Made by a program: the position numbers and the translations under genes. This document shows, one piece after another, positions 52,425 through 61,431 of a stretch of DNA of 64,000 nucleotides. The notes under the pieces were generated by a model. It was given only the letters and a program-made list of their open reading frames with translations, searched no databases and was not told the origin of the DNA. The stretch is from the NCBI GenBank assembly GCA_017633985.1, contig JAGBOF010000010.1, positions 149,157 through 213,156 on the forward strand, in the 5' to 3' direction. The stretch comes from Bacteroidales bacterium (lineage in GTDB: Bacteria > Bacteroidota > Bacteroidia > Bacteroidales > P3). How positions within the stretch are numbered: the stretch's first letter is position 1; the number at the start of each line of letters is the position of its first letter.

Positions 52425-54593
52425 ATGATTATGGAAAACACATATAATAACACGGCAAACAGTAAGTATCCTAATTTGGAACGCTTTGCCATTAATTTAA
52501 TTGAAAGAGCCAAACAAAACAAACTCGATCCCGTTATCGGAAGAGATGAAGAAATCCGCAGGGTTTTGCAAATCCTTTCACGCAGAACGAAAAACAATCC
52601 CGTACTTGTGGGAGAGCCCGGCGTAGGTAAGACAGCCATTGCCGAGGGACTGGCACAGAGAATTTTCGCTAATGATGTCCCTGAAAATTTAAAGCAAAAG
52701 AAACTGTATTCTTTGGATATGGGTGCATTGGTTGCAGGTGCCAAATACAAGGGAGAGTTTGAGGAGAGACTGAAAGGCGTAGTTAATGATGTAATCAAAT
52801 CAAACGGTGACGTAATATTATTTATTGACGAAATACATACCCTTGTCGGAGCAGGCGGAGGCGAAGGTGCTATGGACGCAGCCAATATCCTTAAACCGGC
52901 ATTGGCACGCGGTGATTTAAGAGCGATAGGTGCTACAACGCTTGATGAATATCAGAAATATTTTGAGAAAGACAAGGCATTGGAACGCCGTTTCCAAATG
53001 GTAATGGTGGATGAGCCGAGCGTGGAAGATACAATAAGTATATTGCGAGGGCTGAAAGAAAAATACGAAGTGCATCACCATGTAAGGATTAAAGATGCTG
53101 CAATAATAAGTGCGGCAGAGATGTCCAACAGATATATAACCAATAGATTTTTGCCCGATAAGGCGATCGATTTGATAGATGAAGCGGCTGCAAAACTGCG
53201 TATGGAGATAGATTCTTCGCCCGAAGAGATTGACGAAGTGGAAAGAAAATTGCGCCAATTGGAGATTGAAAGGGTTGCAATCAAGAAAGAAAACGACAAG
53301 GTGAAAGTTGAAGCCCTTACAAAGGAGATTGACGATCTGAAAAAGCAAAAAGACACGCTTGTTACCAAATGGAAAAACGAGAAAACGCTTGTTGATGCCA
53401 TTCAGGACGAGGTTAAAAAGATTGAGAACTACAAAATCCAAGCTAATAACGCAGAACGCGAAGGTGATTACTCAAAAGTAGCCGAGTTAAGGTATGGAAA
53501 AATTCCGCAGGCGGAGAAAGATTTGGCGGATTACAAACAAAAACTTTCCCAAATGCAAAACGGCGAGGCTATGATTACCGAAGAAGTGGACGAAAACCAT
53601 ATTGCAGAGGTTGTTTCGCGGTGGACGGGCATTCCTGTATCAAGAATGATGACTTCGGAGAAAGAAAAACTCTTACACTTGGAGGATGAGTTGAAAAAAC
53701 GCGTAATCGGTCAGGACGAAGCAATAGAAGCAATCAGCAATTGCATAAGAAGATCCCGTTCGGGGCTCAACGACGAGAAGCGGCCTATAGGTTCATTTGC
53801 TTTTCTTGGCTCGACGGGTGTGGGAAAAACCGAGTTGGCAAGGGCATTGGCGGAATTATTGTTTGACGATGAGAATCTGATGGTCAGAATAGACATGTCG
53901 GAATATCAGGAGCGTTATTCGGTATCACGGCTTATAGGAGCGCCTCCGGGATATGTAGGTTACGAAGAAGGAGGTCAATTAACCGAGGCTGTAAGACGTA
54001 AACCTTATTCCATCGTATTGCTTGACGAAATAGAGAAAGCACATCCCGATGTATTTAATATACTGTTGCAGGTATTGGAAGACGGTCGTTTGACAGACGG
54101 AAAGGGACGCGTTGTGGATTTCAAGAACACTATTATAATAATGACCAGCAATCTGGGAGCGGAATTCCTTCAGGAGGCAGTGGAAAAGCAACTTAACGGA
54201 GATAAGAACGCATTCAATGAGGCGGAAACTAAAGTCAGGGAACTGATGAAGAAAACCATACGTCCGGAATTCCTTAACCGTATAGACGAAACAGTAGTTT
54301 TCAAACCGTTATTCAAAGAGCAGGTAAGAGAAATCGTAGTTTTGCAGATGAAACGTCTGTTGGAGACCTTAAAGAGCAAGAATATCACATTGGAGTATAC
54401 TCCGCAGGCGATAGACTACCTGGCTGACGAAGGCTATGACCCTCTTTTAGGAGCAAGACCGGTTAAACGTGCAATACAAAAGCTTGTTACCAACCGTTTA
54501 TCAATGCTTCTTTTGGACGACAAGCTGTTTGACGGAGCAAAAGTGCAGATGGATTGCCGCAATAACGAACTTCTTTTCAATATAAACAGATAA
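52425..54593 (+). CDS. clpB: ClpB-type disaggregase lacking the N-terminal domain
   Basis: 722 residues against about 860 in full-length ClpB. After 15 unstructured residues the protein enters directly the first AAA+ module ([37 protein letters not shown]), with Walker A GEPGVGKT near 64-71 and [11 protein letters not shown] near 124. The coiled-coil middle domain (about 270-385) is of full ClpB length, so it is not ClpA or ClpC. The second AAA+ module has Walker A GSTGVGKT near 463-470, and no IGF/L loop for ClpP is evident. It should disaggregate proteins with DnaK. No remnant of the N-domain is found in the 184 bases upstream. Start could also be 52431. Confidence 0.9.
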   Translation: MIMENTYNNTANSKYPNLERFAINLIERAKQNKLDPVIGRDEEIRRVLQILSRRTKNNPVLVGEPGVGKTAIAEGLAQRIFANDVPENLKQKKLYSLDMGALVAGAKYKGEFEERLKGVVNDVIKSNGDVILFIDEIHTLVGAGGGEGAMDAANILKPALARGDLRAIGATTLDEYQKYFEKDKALERRFQMVMVDEPSVEDTISILRGLKEKYEVHHHVRIKDAAIISAAEMSNRYITNRFLPDKAIDLIDEAAAKLRMEIDSSPEEIDEVERKLRQLEIERVAIKKENDKVKVEALTKEIDDLKKQKDTLVTKWKNEKTLVDAIQDEVKKIENYKIQANNAEREGDYSKVAELRYGKIPQAEKDLADYKQKLSQMQNGEAMITEEVDENHIAEVVSRWTGIPVSRMMTSEKEKLLHLEDELKKRVIGQDEAIEAISNCIRRSRSGLNDEKRPIGSFAFLGSTGVGKTELARALAELLFDDENLMVRIDMSEYQERYSVSRLIGAPPGYVGYEEGGQLTEAVRRKPYSIVLLDEIEKAHPDVFNILLQVLEDGRLTDGKGRVVDFKNTIIIMTSNLGAEFLQEAVEKQLNGDKNAFNEAETKVRELMKKTIRPEFLNRIDETVVFKPLFKEQVREIVVLQMKRLLETLKSKNITLEYTPQAIDYLADEGYDPLLGARPVKRAIQKLVTNRLSMLLLDDKLFDGAKVQMDCRNNELLFNINR

Positions 54594-54599
54594 CAAAAA

Positions 54600-54692
54600 T
54601 TTAATCACGCAGATTAATAAATTATTCTGCGTGATTAGTAAAATAATCAGCGAGAATAATTTTTTCTTCTCGCTGATTATTTTTGTAAAGCG
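54600..54692. repeat. 21-bp array J (ATCACGC/TTCTGCG/ATCAGCG cores)
   Basis: Cores centred at 54609, 54630, 54651 and 54672, exactly 21 bp apart, with a weak fifth (AAAGCGGTG). It begins seven bases after the clpB stop and ends before the convergent LRR gene. Confidence 0.8.
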
Positions 54693-54723
54693 GTGTCTTA
54701 TTTTCGCAACTTGTATTTTGATA

Positions 54724-57700
54724 TTATTCAATTATCAATGGCTGCGTAAATTTTCCCACATTAATGTAGTAAACTCCTGCCTCAAAATCGCTAACATTGA
54801 TGTCTTTAACGCCTTTAATGCTCTTGATTTCGCGAATCACCTGTCCTTTGTTATCAATTATCTTAATATCACCGTCGGCATGAATAGTTACTCTGTCGTG
54901 TGCAGGATTAGGATAAATACTTATTATCTTTTCTTGTTGAATTTCGTCAATTCCTGCCGTGACTTGCAGATATAATGTAACAATACTGTCGCATCCATCT
55001 TCAGTTTGAAGCGTTAAGGTATATTCACCCGCATCTGATTCCGTAAATCCATAACCCATATAGGTTTCACCGGCATTTATTTCCGCATAAATATATGTCC
55101 TCGTTATTCCGCACGGCGTTATTGTGTCGTGAAGATACAAAGTATCCATTAATGTGACGGTATCATATTCGGTAACAGTTACGGTATCGACGGTGTTTAC
55201 TGTGTCATGAATGGTCTGTGTTACGGTTATTGTGTCGTGCAACGTCACTGTGTCGTATAGCGTCGTTTCAATGGTATCAAACAACGTTACGGTGTCGTAA
55301 AGTGCTGTTTCAATTGTATCAAACAGCGTAACCGTGTCGTAAAGCGTGGTTTCAATTGTGTCAAATAATGTGACAGTATCGTAAAGCGTCGTTTCGATTG
55401 TATCAAACAATGTTACCGTGTCGTATAAAGTTGTTTCTATTGTGTCATGTAGTGTAACAGTATCGTATAGTGTCATTTCTATTGTGTCATGCAGCATAAC
55501 GGTGTCATAAAGTGTTGTCTCTATGGTATCAAACAGCGTTACGGTGTCATATAACGTTGTTTCTATTGTGTCAAACAACGTAACCGTGTCGTAAAGTGTT
55601 GTTTCGATTGTGTCATGCAGTGTAACCGTATCGTAAAGTGTTAAAATTGTTGTATCATGTATATTGTTTATAATAGTATCTCGTATAGTTATGGTAGTAG
55701 TATCATGGACTGTAACGGTGTCTACAAGCTTTTCAATAGTGAATAGTTTTAATGATACAATACTGTCACAACCGTTAATGGTTTGTAATGTTTCTGTGTA
55801 ATAACCGGCATTGGCATACTGCTTACCTGCAAAGGAATAGCTATCTCCCTCATAGATTACTTTCTCCACAACATCGTCATTATATACAGGATTAACAGTC
55901 AGATTTAGATTAATAATACTGTCGGAAAAACCTAAATTTACAGTATCTGTATATATTCCTGTTGTGTCTAACTCCTTACCGTTAAGATTAAATGTACTGC
56001 CTTGACACAAAATAACTGTCGTATCAACAGTAACATCACATGCTTCTATAATCTCTGCAAAATTATTACTTGAATTATTATTTGCATACTGTTGTTTAAA
56101 GCCACATGGGACAAACAGCTTTCTTTTTGGATCAGAACCTTGATGGTCACTATCGTAATAGTGAAATGCACTAGAGAACTGGTCAGGCATAGTTTCTGTT
56201 CCTATATATACAGTGTCTAAATTGTGACAATATCCAAAAGAAGAAAGACCTACAAATTTTAAATTTTTTCCTAACACAACTTTATGTAAACTTGTATTAG
56301 ACCGTTGCATCAAATAAGAAGGTATAGAAGTTACATCGTCACCGAATACAATTTCTTTTAATTTGCCGCAATTGTAAAACGGACTGGATGTGTGATCACT
56401 AATATACGTAGTAAATTTTGCATTACAATATACATATTCTAAATTTGAACAATTTGAGAATTGTTTTATTTGTATTTTAGTAATTCCGTTAGGTATATAT
56501 AAAGTTTTAAGGTAAGAACAATTATTAAAAGCATTTACACCTATAGTTGTTACATTGTATTCGTCCGTGCCATTACCAAGTCCTGTTATTACACTGTCTA
56601 TTTTTACATCAATAATAGATGTGTCTACAGTTATGGCGTATGCAGTTTTTCCATCTTTATCCAATATTCCATAAGTTATATTATTTATGGTAACCATTGA
56701 AATGCCATAACTATCATCAATAATGGTTTTAGGATCTGTATATTGGGTAGTTAATTGCTTGAAATCATACTTATTTAAATAAGTTGATGCATTTGGAACT
56801 TTTATAAATTTAAGTTTAGGAGTAGTGTTAAAAACATTAGAACCCAATTGAGGTGGTGTAGTACCCTCAAATATAACATCTATAAGGTTTTGGTTATCAT
56901 AAAAAGCAGATTGACCAATATAAGTTATACTACTAGGAAGAGTAACTTTGGTTAGGTTATAATTATGATGAAAAGCAAATTGTTTTATAGCTTTTACACC
57001 TGACAGTACAGTATACTCAGAACTTTTTGCACAAGGATAGGCAATAAGAGTGTCCTTATTTTTAGAAAACAATATGCCATTGTCGGAAGTATAATATTTA
57101 TTGGCGGCATCTACTGTGATAGATTTTAGATTGTCCATTTCTCTAAAAGCACCTTCATTTATATAAGAAATGTTAGCATGTATGTAAAGATTTTCCAATC
57201 CACTACCTCTTGCAAAATCAAACGGTATAGAAGTTATGTTCGGTGGCAGACTGATATTTTTTAATTTGCTACAATATCCGAAAGCATAAGCTTCAATTGT
57301 CGTGACAGTGTTTGGTATAGTTACTTCTGTCAAATTAGAACATCCGTAGAATGTGCTATTACTTATTGTTGTCAAATTATTCGGTAGCACAATCTTTGTA
57401 AAAGAAGTACAATTCTCAAAGGCCTTATATCCTATAGATGTAATACTGTTTGGTATTGTAAGATTTTCTAAACTTATGCAATTAACAAAAGTCAATTGTC
57501 CAATAGATTTAATACTGTTTGGCATTGTGACTTTTACCAAACTCTCACAGCCATAGAAAGCACGATCTCCAATAGCGGTAACGCTGTAACTTATCCCGTC
57601 ATATGCAACTACCGATGGTATGGTAACAATTCCAGAATAACTGTTGTAACTGCCCGAATTATAATCCTTATACGTTACACTGACACTTGTTCCGTCGGAA

Positions 57701-57804
57701 TTTTTGTTGTAATAAATTCCGTTTACTTCGAAGTCGTAAGCCTTTGCGCAAAGTCCTGCACATAAGAGGACTGCAGTCAATAAAATTTTCTTTAAGTTTG
57801 TCAT
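54724..57804 (-). CDS. BspA-like LRR surface protein 1 with DT-rich stalk and T9SS sorting domain
   Basis: 1026 residues. Signal peptide about 1-22. LRR_5 repeats (SITSIGYKAFENCTSFTKIVLPN type) from about 60 to 590. Residues about 690-890 are a threonine/aspartate stalk with ten 14-residue units of the form TLYDTVTLFDTIET (42 bp each). After an Ig-like segment (CGITRTYIYAEINAGETYMGYG) the end from about 945 is a type A T9SS sorting domain (ISIYPNPAHDRVTIH, ends GVYYINVG...). It is probably exported across the outer membrane by T9SS and anchored to the surface. Its C-terminal 130 residues are almost identical to the two genes upstream. Confidence 0.93.
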   Translation of the reverse strand: MTNLKKILLTAVLLCAGLCAKAYDFEVNGIYYNKNSDGTSVSVTYKDYNSGSYNSYSGIVTIPSVVAYDGISYSVTAIGDRAFYGCESLVKVTMPNSIKSIGQLTFVNCISLENLTIPNSITSIGYKAFENCTSFTKIVLPNNLTTISNSTFYGCSNLTEVTIPNTVTTIEAYAFGYCSKLKNISLPPNITSIPFDFARGSGLENLYIHANISYINEGAFREMDNLKSITVDAANKYYTSDNGILFSKNKDTLIAYPCAKSSEYTVLSGVKAIKQFAFHHNYNLTKVTLPSSITYIGQSAFYDNQNLIDVIFEGTTPPQLGSNVFNTTPKLKFIKVPNASTYLNKYDFKQLTTQYTDPKTIIDDSYGISMVTINNITYGILDKDGKTAYAITVDTSIIDVKIDSVITGLGNGTDEYNVTTIGVNAFNNCSYLKTLYIPNGITKIQIKQFSNCSNLEYVYCNAKFTTYISDHTSSPFYNCGKLKEIVFGDDVTSIPSYLMQRSNTSLHKVVLGKNLKFVGLSSFGYCHNLDTVYIGTETMPDQFSSAFHYYDSDHQGSDPKRKLFVPCGFKQQYANNNSSNNFAEIIEACDVTVDTTVILCQGSTFNLNGKELDTTGIYTDTVNLGFSDSIINLNLTVNPVYNDDVVEKVIYEGDSYSFAGKQYANAGYYTETLQTINGCDSIVSLKLFTIEKLVDTVTVHDTTTITIRDTIINNIHDTTILTLYDTVTLHDTIETTLYDTVTLFDTIETTLYDTVTLFDTIETTLYDTVMLHDTIEMTLYDTVTLHDTIETTLYDTVTLFDTIETTLYDTVTLFDTIETTLYDTVTLFDTIETALYDTVTLFDTIETTLYDTVTLHDTITVTQTIHDTVNTVDTVTVTEYDTVTLMDTLYLHDTITPCGITRTYIYAEINAGETYMGYGFTESDAGEYTLTLQTEDGCDSIVTLYLQVTAGIDEIQQEKIISIYPNPAHDRVTIHADGDIKIIDNKGQVIREIKSIKGVKDINVSDFEAGVYYINVGKFTQPLIIE
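55190..55690. repeat. 42-bp stalk repeats of LRR protein 1
   Basis: About ten 42-bp units encoding TLYDTVTL(F/H)DTIET. The unit varies mainly at F/H, so neighbouring units are interchangeable and copy number can change without a frameshift. Confidence 0.85.
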
Positions 57805-57870
57805 TTGATCTTTGTGTTTTAATTATACAATAAATCTTCTTTAATGACATAAAAAGTGTGAGCCTATTTG

Positions 57871-58022
57871 TCTTATTTTTCTACTTGAGGTCTTCTACAT
57901 CCTATATCATCAAAATAAGTAAGCCCACGATTAACTACCGCGGGCGTTACTGCCGACCTATTTTTGATTGATATGGCTTGATATGTAGAAGAATCAAGTA
58001 GTCAAAAATAAAGCGTAACGCC
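57871..58022 (-). promoter_or_regulatory. Structured leader of LRR gene 1
   Basis: Transcription from the -7 box at 58070 would give about 250 bases of leader. Stem A pairs 58015-58022 with 57943-57950 (GGCGTTAC/GTAACGCC) and encloses TATTTTTGA/TCAAAAATA and CTTGAT/ATCAAG. Stem B pairs 57939-57950 with 57919-57929 (GTAAcGCCCGCG/CGTGGGCTTAC). Both need 57943-57950, so they are exclusive. The outer parts (57871-57911 and 57968-58013) are also an imperfect inverted repeat of about 40 bp. Confidence 0.5.
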
Positions 58023-58062
58023 TTTAATATGTCAAATGATTAACCACTGTTAATCACGATTG

Positions 58063-58070
58063 CAAAAGTA
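58063..58070 (-). promoter_or_regulatory. -7 box TACTTTTG for LRR gene 1
   Basis: Minus-strand match to TAnnTTTG. About 38 bases around it are nearly identical to the promoter of LRR gene 2 at 61227. Confidence 0.6.
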
Positions 58071-58147
58071 CAAAGATTTTTCGAATCAACAACAAAATTT
58101 CACGGAAAAGATATTTTCAGACATCAAAGCATCATCTGCTAAATTTA

Positions 58148-58245
58148 ATCACGCAGATTAAAAAATTAATCTGCGTGATTAGTAAAATAATCTGCGAAGA
58201 TAATTTTTTTATCTCGCAGATTATTTTCGTAAAGCGCCGTATTAT
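58148..58245. repeat. 21-bp array K (ATCACGC/ATCTGCG cores)
   Basis: Cores centred at 58153, 58174, 58195, 58216 and 58237, exactly 21 bp apart. It lies between the promoter of LRR gene 1 and the stop of LRR gene 2. Confidence 0.8.
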
Positions 58246-58267
58246 TTCCGCAACTTGTATTTTGATA

Positions 58268-60892
58268 TTATTCAATTATCAGCGGCTGCGTGAATTTACC
58301 TACATTAATATAGTAAACTCCAGCCTCAAAGCCGCTAACGTTGATATCTTTAACGCCTTTAACGTTCTTGATTTCTCTAATCACCTGCCCTTTGTTATCA
58401 ATTATCTTAATATCACCGTCAGCATGAATAGTTACTCTGTCGTGTGCAGGATTAGGATAAATACTTATTATCTTTTCTTGTGTAATTTCCTCAATACCTG
58501 CCGTGACTTGTAGGTATAACGTAACAATACTATCACATCCGTCCTCGGTTTGCAATGTCAAGGTATATTCACCCGCATCGGATTCAGTGAAACCATAACC
58601 AGAATAAGTTTCACCGGCATTTATTTCCGCATAAATATACGTCCTTGTTATTCCACACGGTGTTATTGTGTCATGAAGATAAACAGTATCTATTGTATTG
58701 ACGGTATCGTACAATGTTAGGGTGATAGTATCTGTTGTATTAATGGTATCATACAACGTTAAGGTAACAGTGTCGATTAAAGTGACGGTATCTATCTGTG
58801 TTATCGTTATTGTATCTGTTAATGTAACGGTATCATACAACGTAATCTCGTTTATAATTGTGTCGTGCAACGTCACGGTGTCGTAAAGCGTCGTTTCAAT
58901 TGTGTCAAATAGTGTAACCGTATCGTACAGCGTGGTTTCAATTGTATCAAACAGCGTTACAGTGTCGTATAAAATAGTTTCGATAGTATCAAACAATGTT
59001 ACCGTGTCGTATAATGTCGTTTCGATAGTATCATGCAAGGTTACTGTATCGTATAATGTCGTTTCAATAGTATCATGCAAGGTTACTGTATCGTAAAGTG
59101 TTGTTTCGATTGTATCAAACAATGTTACCGTGTCGTATAACGTAGTCTCGATTGTATCAAACAGCGTTACGGTGTCATAAAGTGTTGTTTCAATTGTATC
59201 ATGTAGCGTTACGGTGTCGTAAAGCGTCGTTTCGATAGTATCAAACAATGTTACAGTGTCGTATAAAATAGTTTCGATAGTATCAAACAATGTCACTGTG
59301 TCGTAAAGTGTCGTTTCGATTGTGTCATGAAGCGTTACGGTATCATACAATGTTATTTCGTTGGTGATAGTATCATATAATGTGACTGTGTCAAGTTGAG
59401 TTAAGACTGTTGTATCGTGGATTGTATTAATTATCGTGTCATGAATTATGATTGTATCATAAATATATACATTACAATCCTCTTGAATATTAGTAAATTC
59501 TTTCCAATGGTCTGCAGCTTGATACAGTGCAGTTTTTCCGCAAGGAACATAAACAGTAATATCTTTATTCACATCATTGAATGGTTGTTTCAGCCCATTG
59601 GTTTCTTCCAATTCAGGCGGAAATTCTGCCATACAATATAATGTATCTATATATTTACAATTGGCAAATGCACCGTCACCTATAGATGTTATACTTTTAC
59701 CTATTTTAACATTCTTCAATTCTGTACAACCATAGAATGCCCATATTTCAATATGAGTTACACTGTTTGGTATCTCTATACTTGTTAAACTTTTACATGA
59801 AAAGAATGCTTTCCACCCAATTTCAGTTACACCGTTTGGTATATCTATGCTTTTGACATTACTTCTGTTATAGATAAAATAGTATGGAATAACTTTCACA
59901 TTCTCTCCAATATTTACTGTTTCAAGATTATTACAACCATCTAACCAATGATAATCTTCACTAAATCCATCTCCTTTGCAACTGTCGGCATCATAATTTA
60001 ATGTAGTTAAACTTGTACATTTTTTGAATGCATTTCTACCAATGAAAGTAACGCTGTTAGGTATTGTTATGCTTGTTAAACCTTTACAACCATAGAATGC
60101 CTCGCTTCCTATTTCGGTAACGCTATTAGGTATCGTTACATTTGTTAAGCTTGAGCAACTGGAGAAAGTATTAAATCTGATTTCAGTAATACTGTTTGGT
60201 ATTGTTACACTTGTTAAATTTACACAATTTGCAAATGCCTCGCTTCCTATTTCAGTTACACTGTTAGGTATCGATATACTTGTCAAACCATAACAACCAT
60301 AAAATGCCATACTACCGATAGAAGTAACACTGTTAGGTATCTCTATACTTGTTAATCTTGTACAATCATGGAATGCCCACTTTCCGATAGAAGTTACACT
60401 GTTTGGTATTGTTACGTTTGTTAAACTGTTACAACCTGAAAATGTAGCCCAGTCAATAGAAGTAACGCCGCTTGGTATATCTATACTTGTTAATCCTGTA
60501 CAATCAGAGAATGCACTCTCTCCGATAGAAGTCACGCTGCTGGGTATCTCTATACTCGTCAAATCACTACAAAAACGGAATGCCTCTTTTCCGATAGAAG
60601 TAACACTGCTGGGTATCGTTATACTTTTCAATCCTATCCACTTATAGAATGCCTGATAACCTATAGAAGTAACACTATAGTCTATTCCGTTATATGTTAC
60701 TGTCGATGGAATAACAACAGAACCGTAATACTTATTGAATTGAAACGTTACAGTAACACTTGTTTCATCGGAATTTATGTCATAGTAAATTCCGTCTACT
60801 TTGAAGTCGTATGCAAATAGGTTGCTGCTAAAGCCTGTCAGCATTGCAATTAGGACTGCCAATCTTACAAAACGTGTTAATTTGTTTTTCAT
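58268..60892 (-). CDS. BspA-like LRR surface protein 2 with DT-rich stalk and T9SS sorting domain
   Basis: 874 residues from MKNKLTRFVR at 60892, chosen because it starts the signal peptide; an ATG ten codons upstream is in a conserved leader hairpin. Signal peptide about 1-27. About 17 LRR_5 repeats (SVTSIGxxAFxxCxxLTSIxIPN) from 50 to 460; stalk of about twelve TLYDTVTL(F/H)DTIET units plus variants from 475 to 740; Ig-like segment; T9SS type A sorting domain from about 790. Probably a surface adhesin. Promoter and downstream array are duplicated relative to LRR gene 1, but the leader differs. Confidence 0.93.
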   Translation of the reverse strand: MKNKLTRFVRLAVLIAMLTGFSSNLFAYDFKVDGIYYDINSDETSVTVTFQFNKYYGSVVIPSTVTYNGIDYSVTSIGYQAFYKWIGLKSITIPSSVTSIGKEAFRFCSDLTSIEIPSSVTSIGESAFSDCTGLTSIDIPSGVTSIDWATFSGCNSLTNVTIPNSVTSIGKWAFHDCTRLTSIEIPNSVTSIGSMAFYGCYGLTSISIPNSVTEIGSEAFANCVNLTSVTIPNSITEIRFNTFSSCSSLTNVTIPNSVTEIGSEAFYGCKGLTSITIPNSVTFIGRNAFKKCTSLTTLNYDADSCKGDGFSEDYHWLDGCNNLETVNIGENVKVIPYYFIYNRSNVKSIDIPNGVTEIGWKAFFSCKSLTSIEIPNSVTHIEIWAFYGCTELKNVKIGKSITSIGDGAFANCKYIDTLYCMAEFPPELEETNGLKQPFNDVNKDITVYVPCGKTALYQAADHWKEFTNIQEDCNVYIYDTIIIHDTIINTIHDTTVLTQLDTVTLYDTITNEITLYDTVTLHDTIETTLYDTVTLFDTIETILYDTVTLFDTIETTLYDTVTLHDTIETTLYDTVTLFDTIETTLYDTVTLFDTIETTLYDTVTLHDTIETTLYDTVTLHDTIETTLYDTVTLFDTIETILYDTVTLFDTIETTLYDTVTLFDTIETTLYDTVTLHDTIINEITLYDTVTLTDTITITQIDTVTLIDTVTLTLYDTINTTDTITLTLYDTVNTIDTVYLHDTITPCGITRTYIYAEINAGETYSGYGFTESDAGEYTLTLQTEDGCDSIVTLYLQVTAGIEEITQEKIISIYPNPAHDRVTIHADGDIKIIDNKGQVIREIKNVKGVKDINVSGFEAGVYYINVGKFTQPLIIE
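58840..59400. repeat. 42-bp stalk repeats of LRR protein 2
   Basis: Twelve or thirteen 42-bp units of the same type as in LRR gene 1, with a block order suggesting internal duplication (H, F, F, H, F, F, H, H, F, F, F, H). Confidence 0.85.
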
Positions 60893-60935
60893 CTCTTTGT
60901 ATGTGCAGATTACCCACTGCATCCCCTGGGTCTTG
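60880..60935 (-). promoter_or_regulatory. Conserved hairpin at the start of LRR gene 2
   Basis: Immediately before the ATG, GGGGATGCAGTGGGTAATC is followed by TGCACATACAAAGAG; TGCAG and CTGCA form a stem. The same block with T-to-C changes in the loop precedes LRR gene 3 at about 63765-63800. Confidence 0.5.
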
Positions 60936-61161
60936 GTTGTTAATAATTCTTTTTGCTCGTTGTTGCTTTAAAAGAGATGATAACAAAAATATAGTGTGAA
61001 TTGTTATTTTTTCTGTTTCAACCCTTGAACTACCATCAATAATCACTACAATACCCATAACATGTACAAGGATAAATCCACACCATCAACGGAGGATCAA
61101 TCATTGCATTATTTGTCAATTATACTTTGGTGATTATTTAGTGAAACAAATAAAGCAACTG

Positions 61162-61190
61162 CTTATTTATTATACATTATAATAAATAGC
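61162..61190 (-). promoter_or_regulatory. AU-rich hairpin in the leader of LRR gene 2
   Basis: TATTTATTATA and its exact complement form an 11-bp stem with a 3-6 base loop near the start of the 320-base leader. Function unknown; no other clear structure or ORF in 60936-61225. Confidence 0.4.
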
Positions 61191-61226
61191 ATGTGAACGG
61201 ACACGACTGCCTCACATTCACATCTG

Positions 61227-61234
61227 CAAAGGTA
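61227..61234 (-). promoter_or_regulatory. -7 box TACCTTTG for LRR gene 2
   Basis: Minus-strand match to TAnnTTTG, nearly identical in its surroundings (TTGATTCGAAAAATCTTTG-type context) to the LRR gene 1 promoter. Confidence 0.6.
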
Positions 61235-61299
61235 CAAAGATTTTTCGAATCAGCAACAAAATTTTGCTGAAAATATATTTTCTTATGGCAAACCATCGA

Positions 61300-61415
61300 C
61301 TGCTAAAATTAATCTGCGTGATTATCTTATTAATATCGCAGATTAGTAAATTATTCTGCGTGATTAATAAAATAATCTGCGAAGATAATTTTTTCTTCTC
61401 GCTGATTATTTTCGT
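61300..61415. repeat. 21-bp array L (ATCTGCG/ATCGCAG cores)
   Basis: Cores centred at 61317, 61338, 61359, 61380 and 61401, exactly 21 bp apart. It lies between the promoter of LRR gene 2 and the end of LRR gene 3, the same relative place as array K. Confidence 0.8.
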
Positions 61416-61431
61416 AAGTTGTAATTTACTA

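Noticed and set aside
55190..59400. 42-bp repeats as a CRISPR-like or non-coding array
   Set aside because: They are in frame, encode a regular TLYDTVTLFDTIET stalk, and lie inside long secreted proteins.
60828..61058. A 76-codon minus-strand frame in the leader of LRR gene 2
   Set aside because: It overlaps the start of the LRR gene in another frame and shows no protein-like features.
5510..61415. 21-bp arrays as CRISPR arrays
   Set aside because: Units are contiguous, degenerate and without unique spacers of constant length; no cas gene is present.
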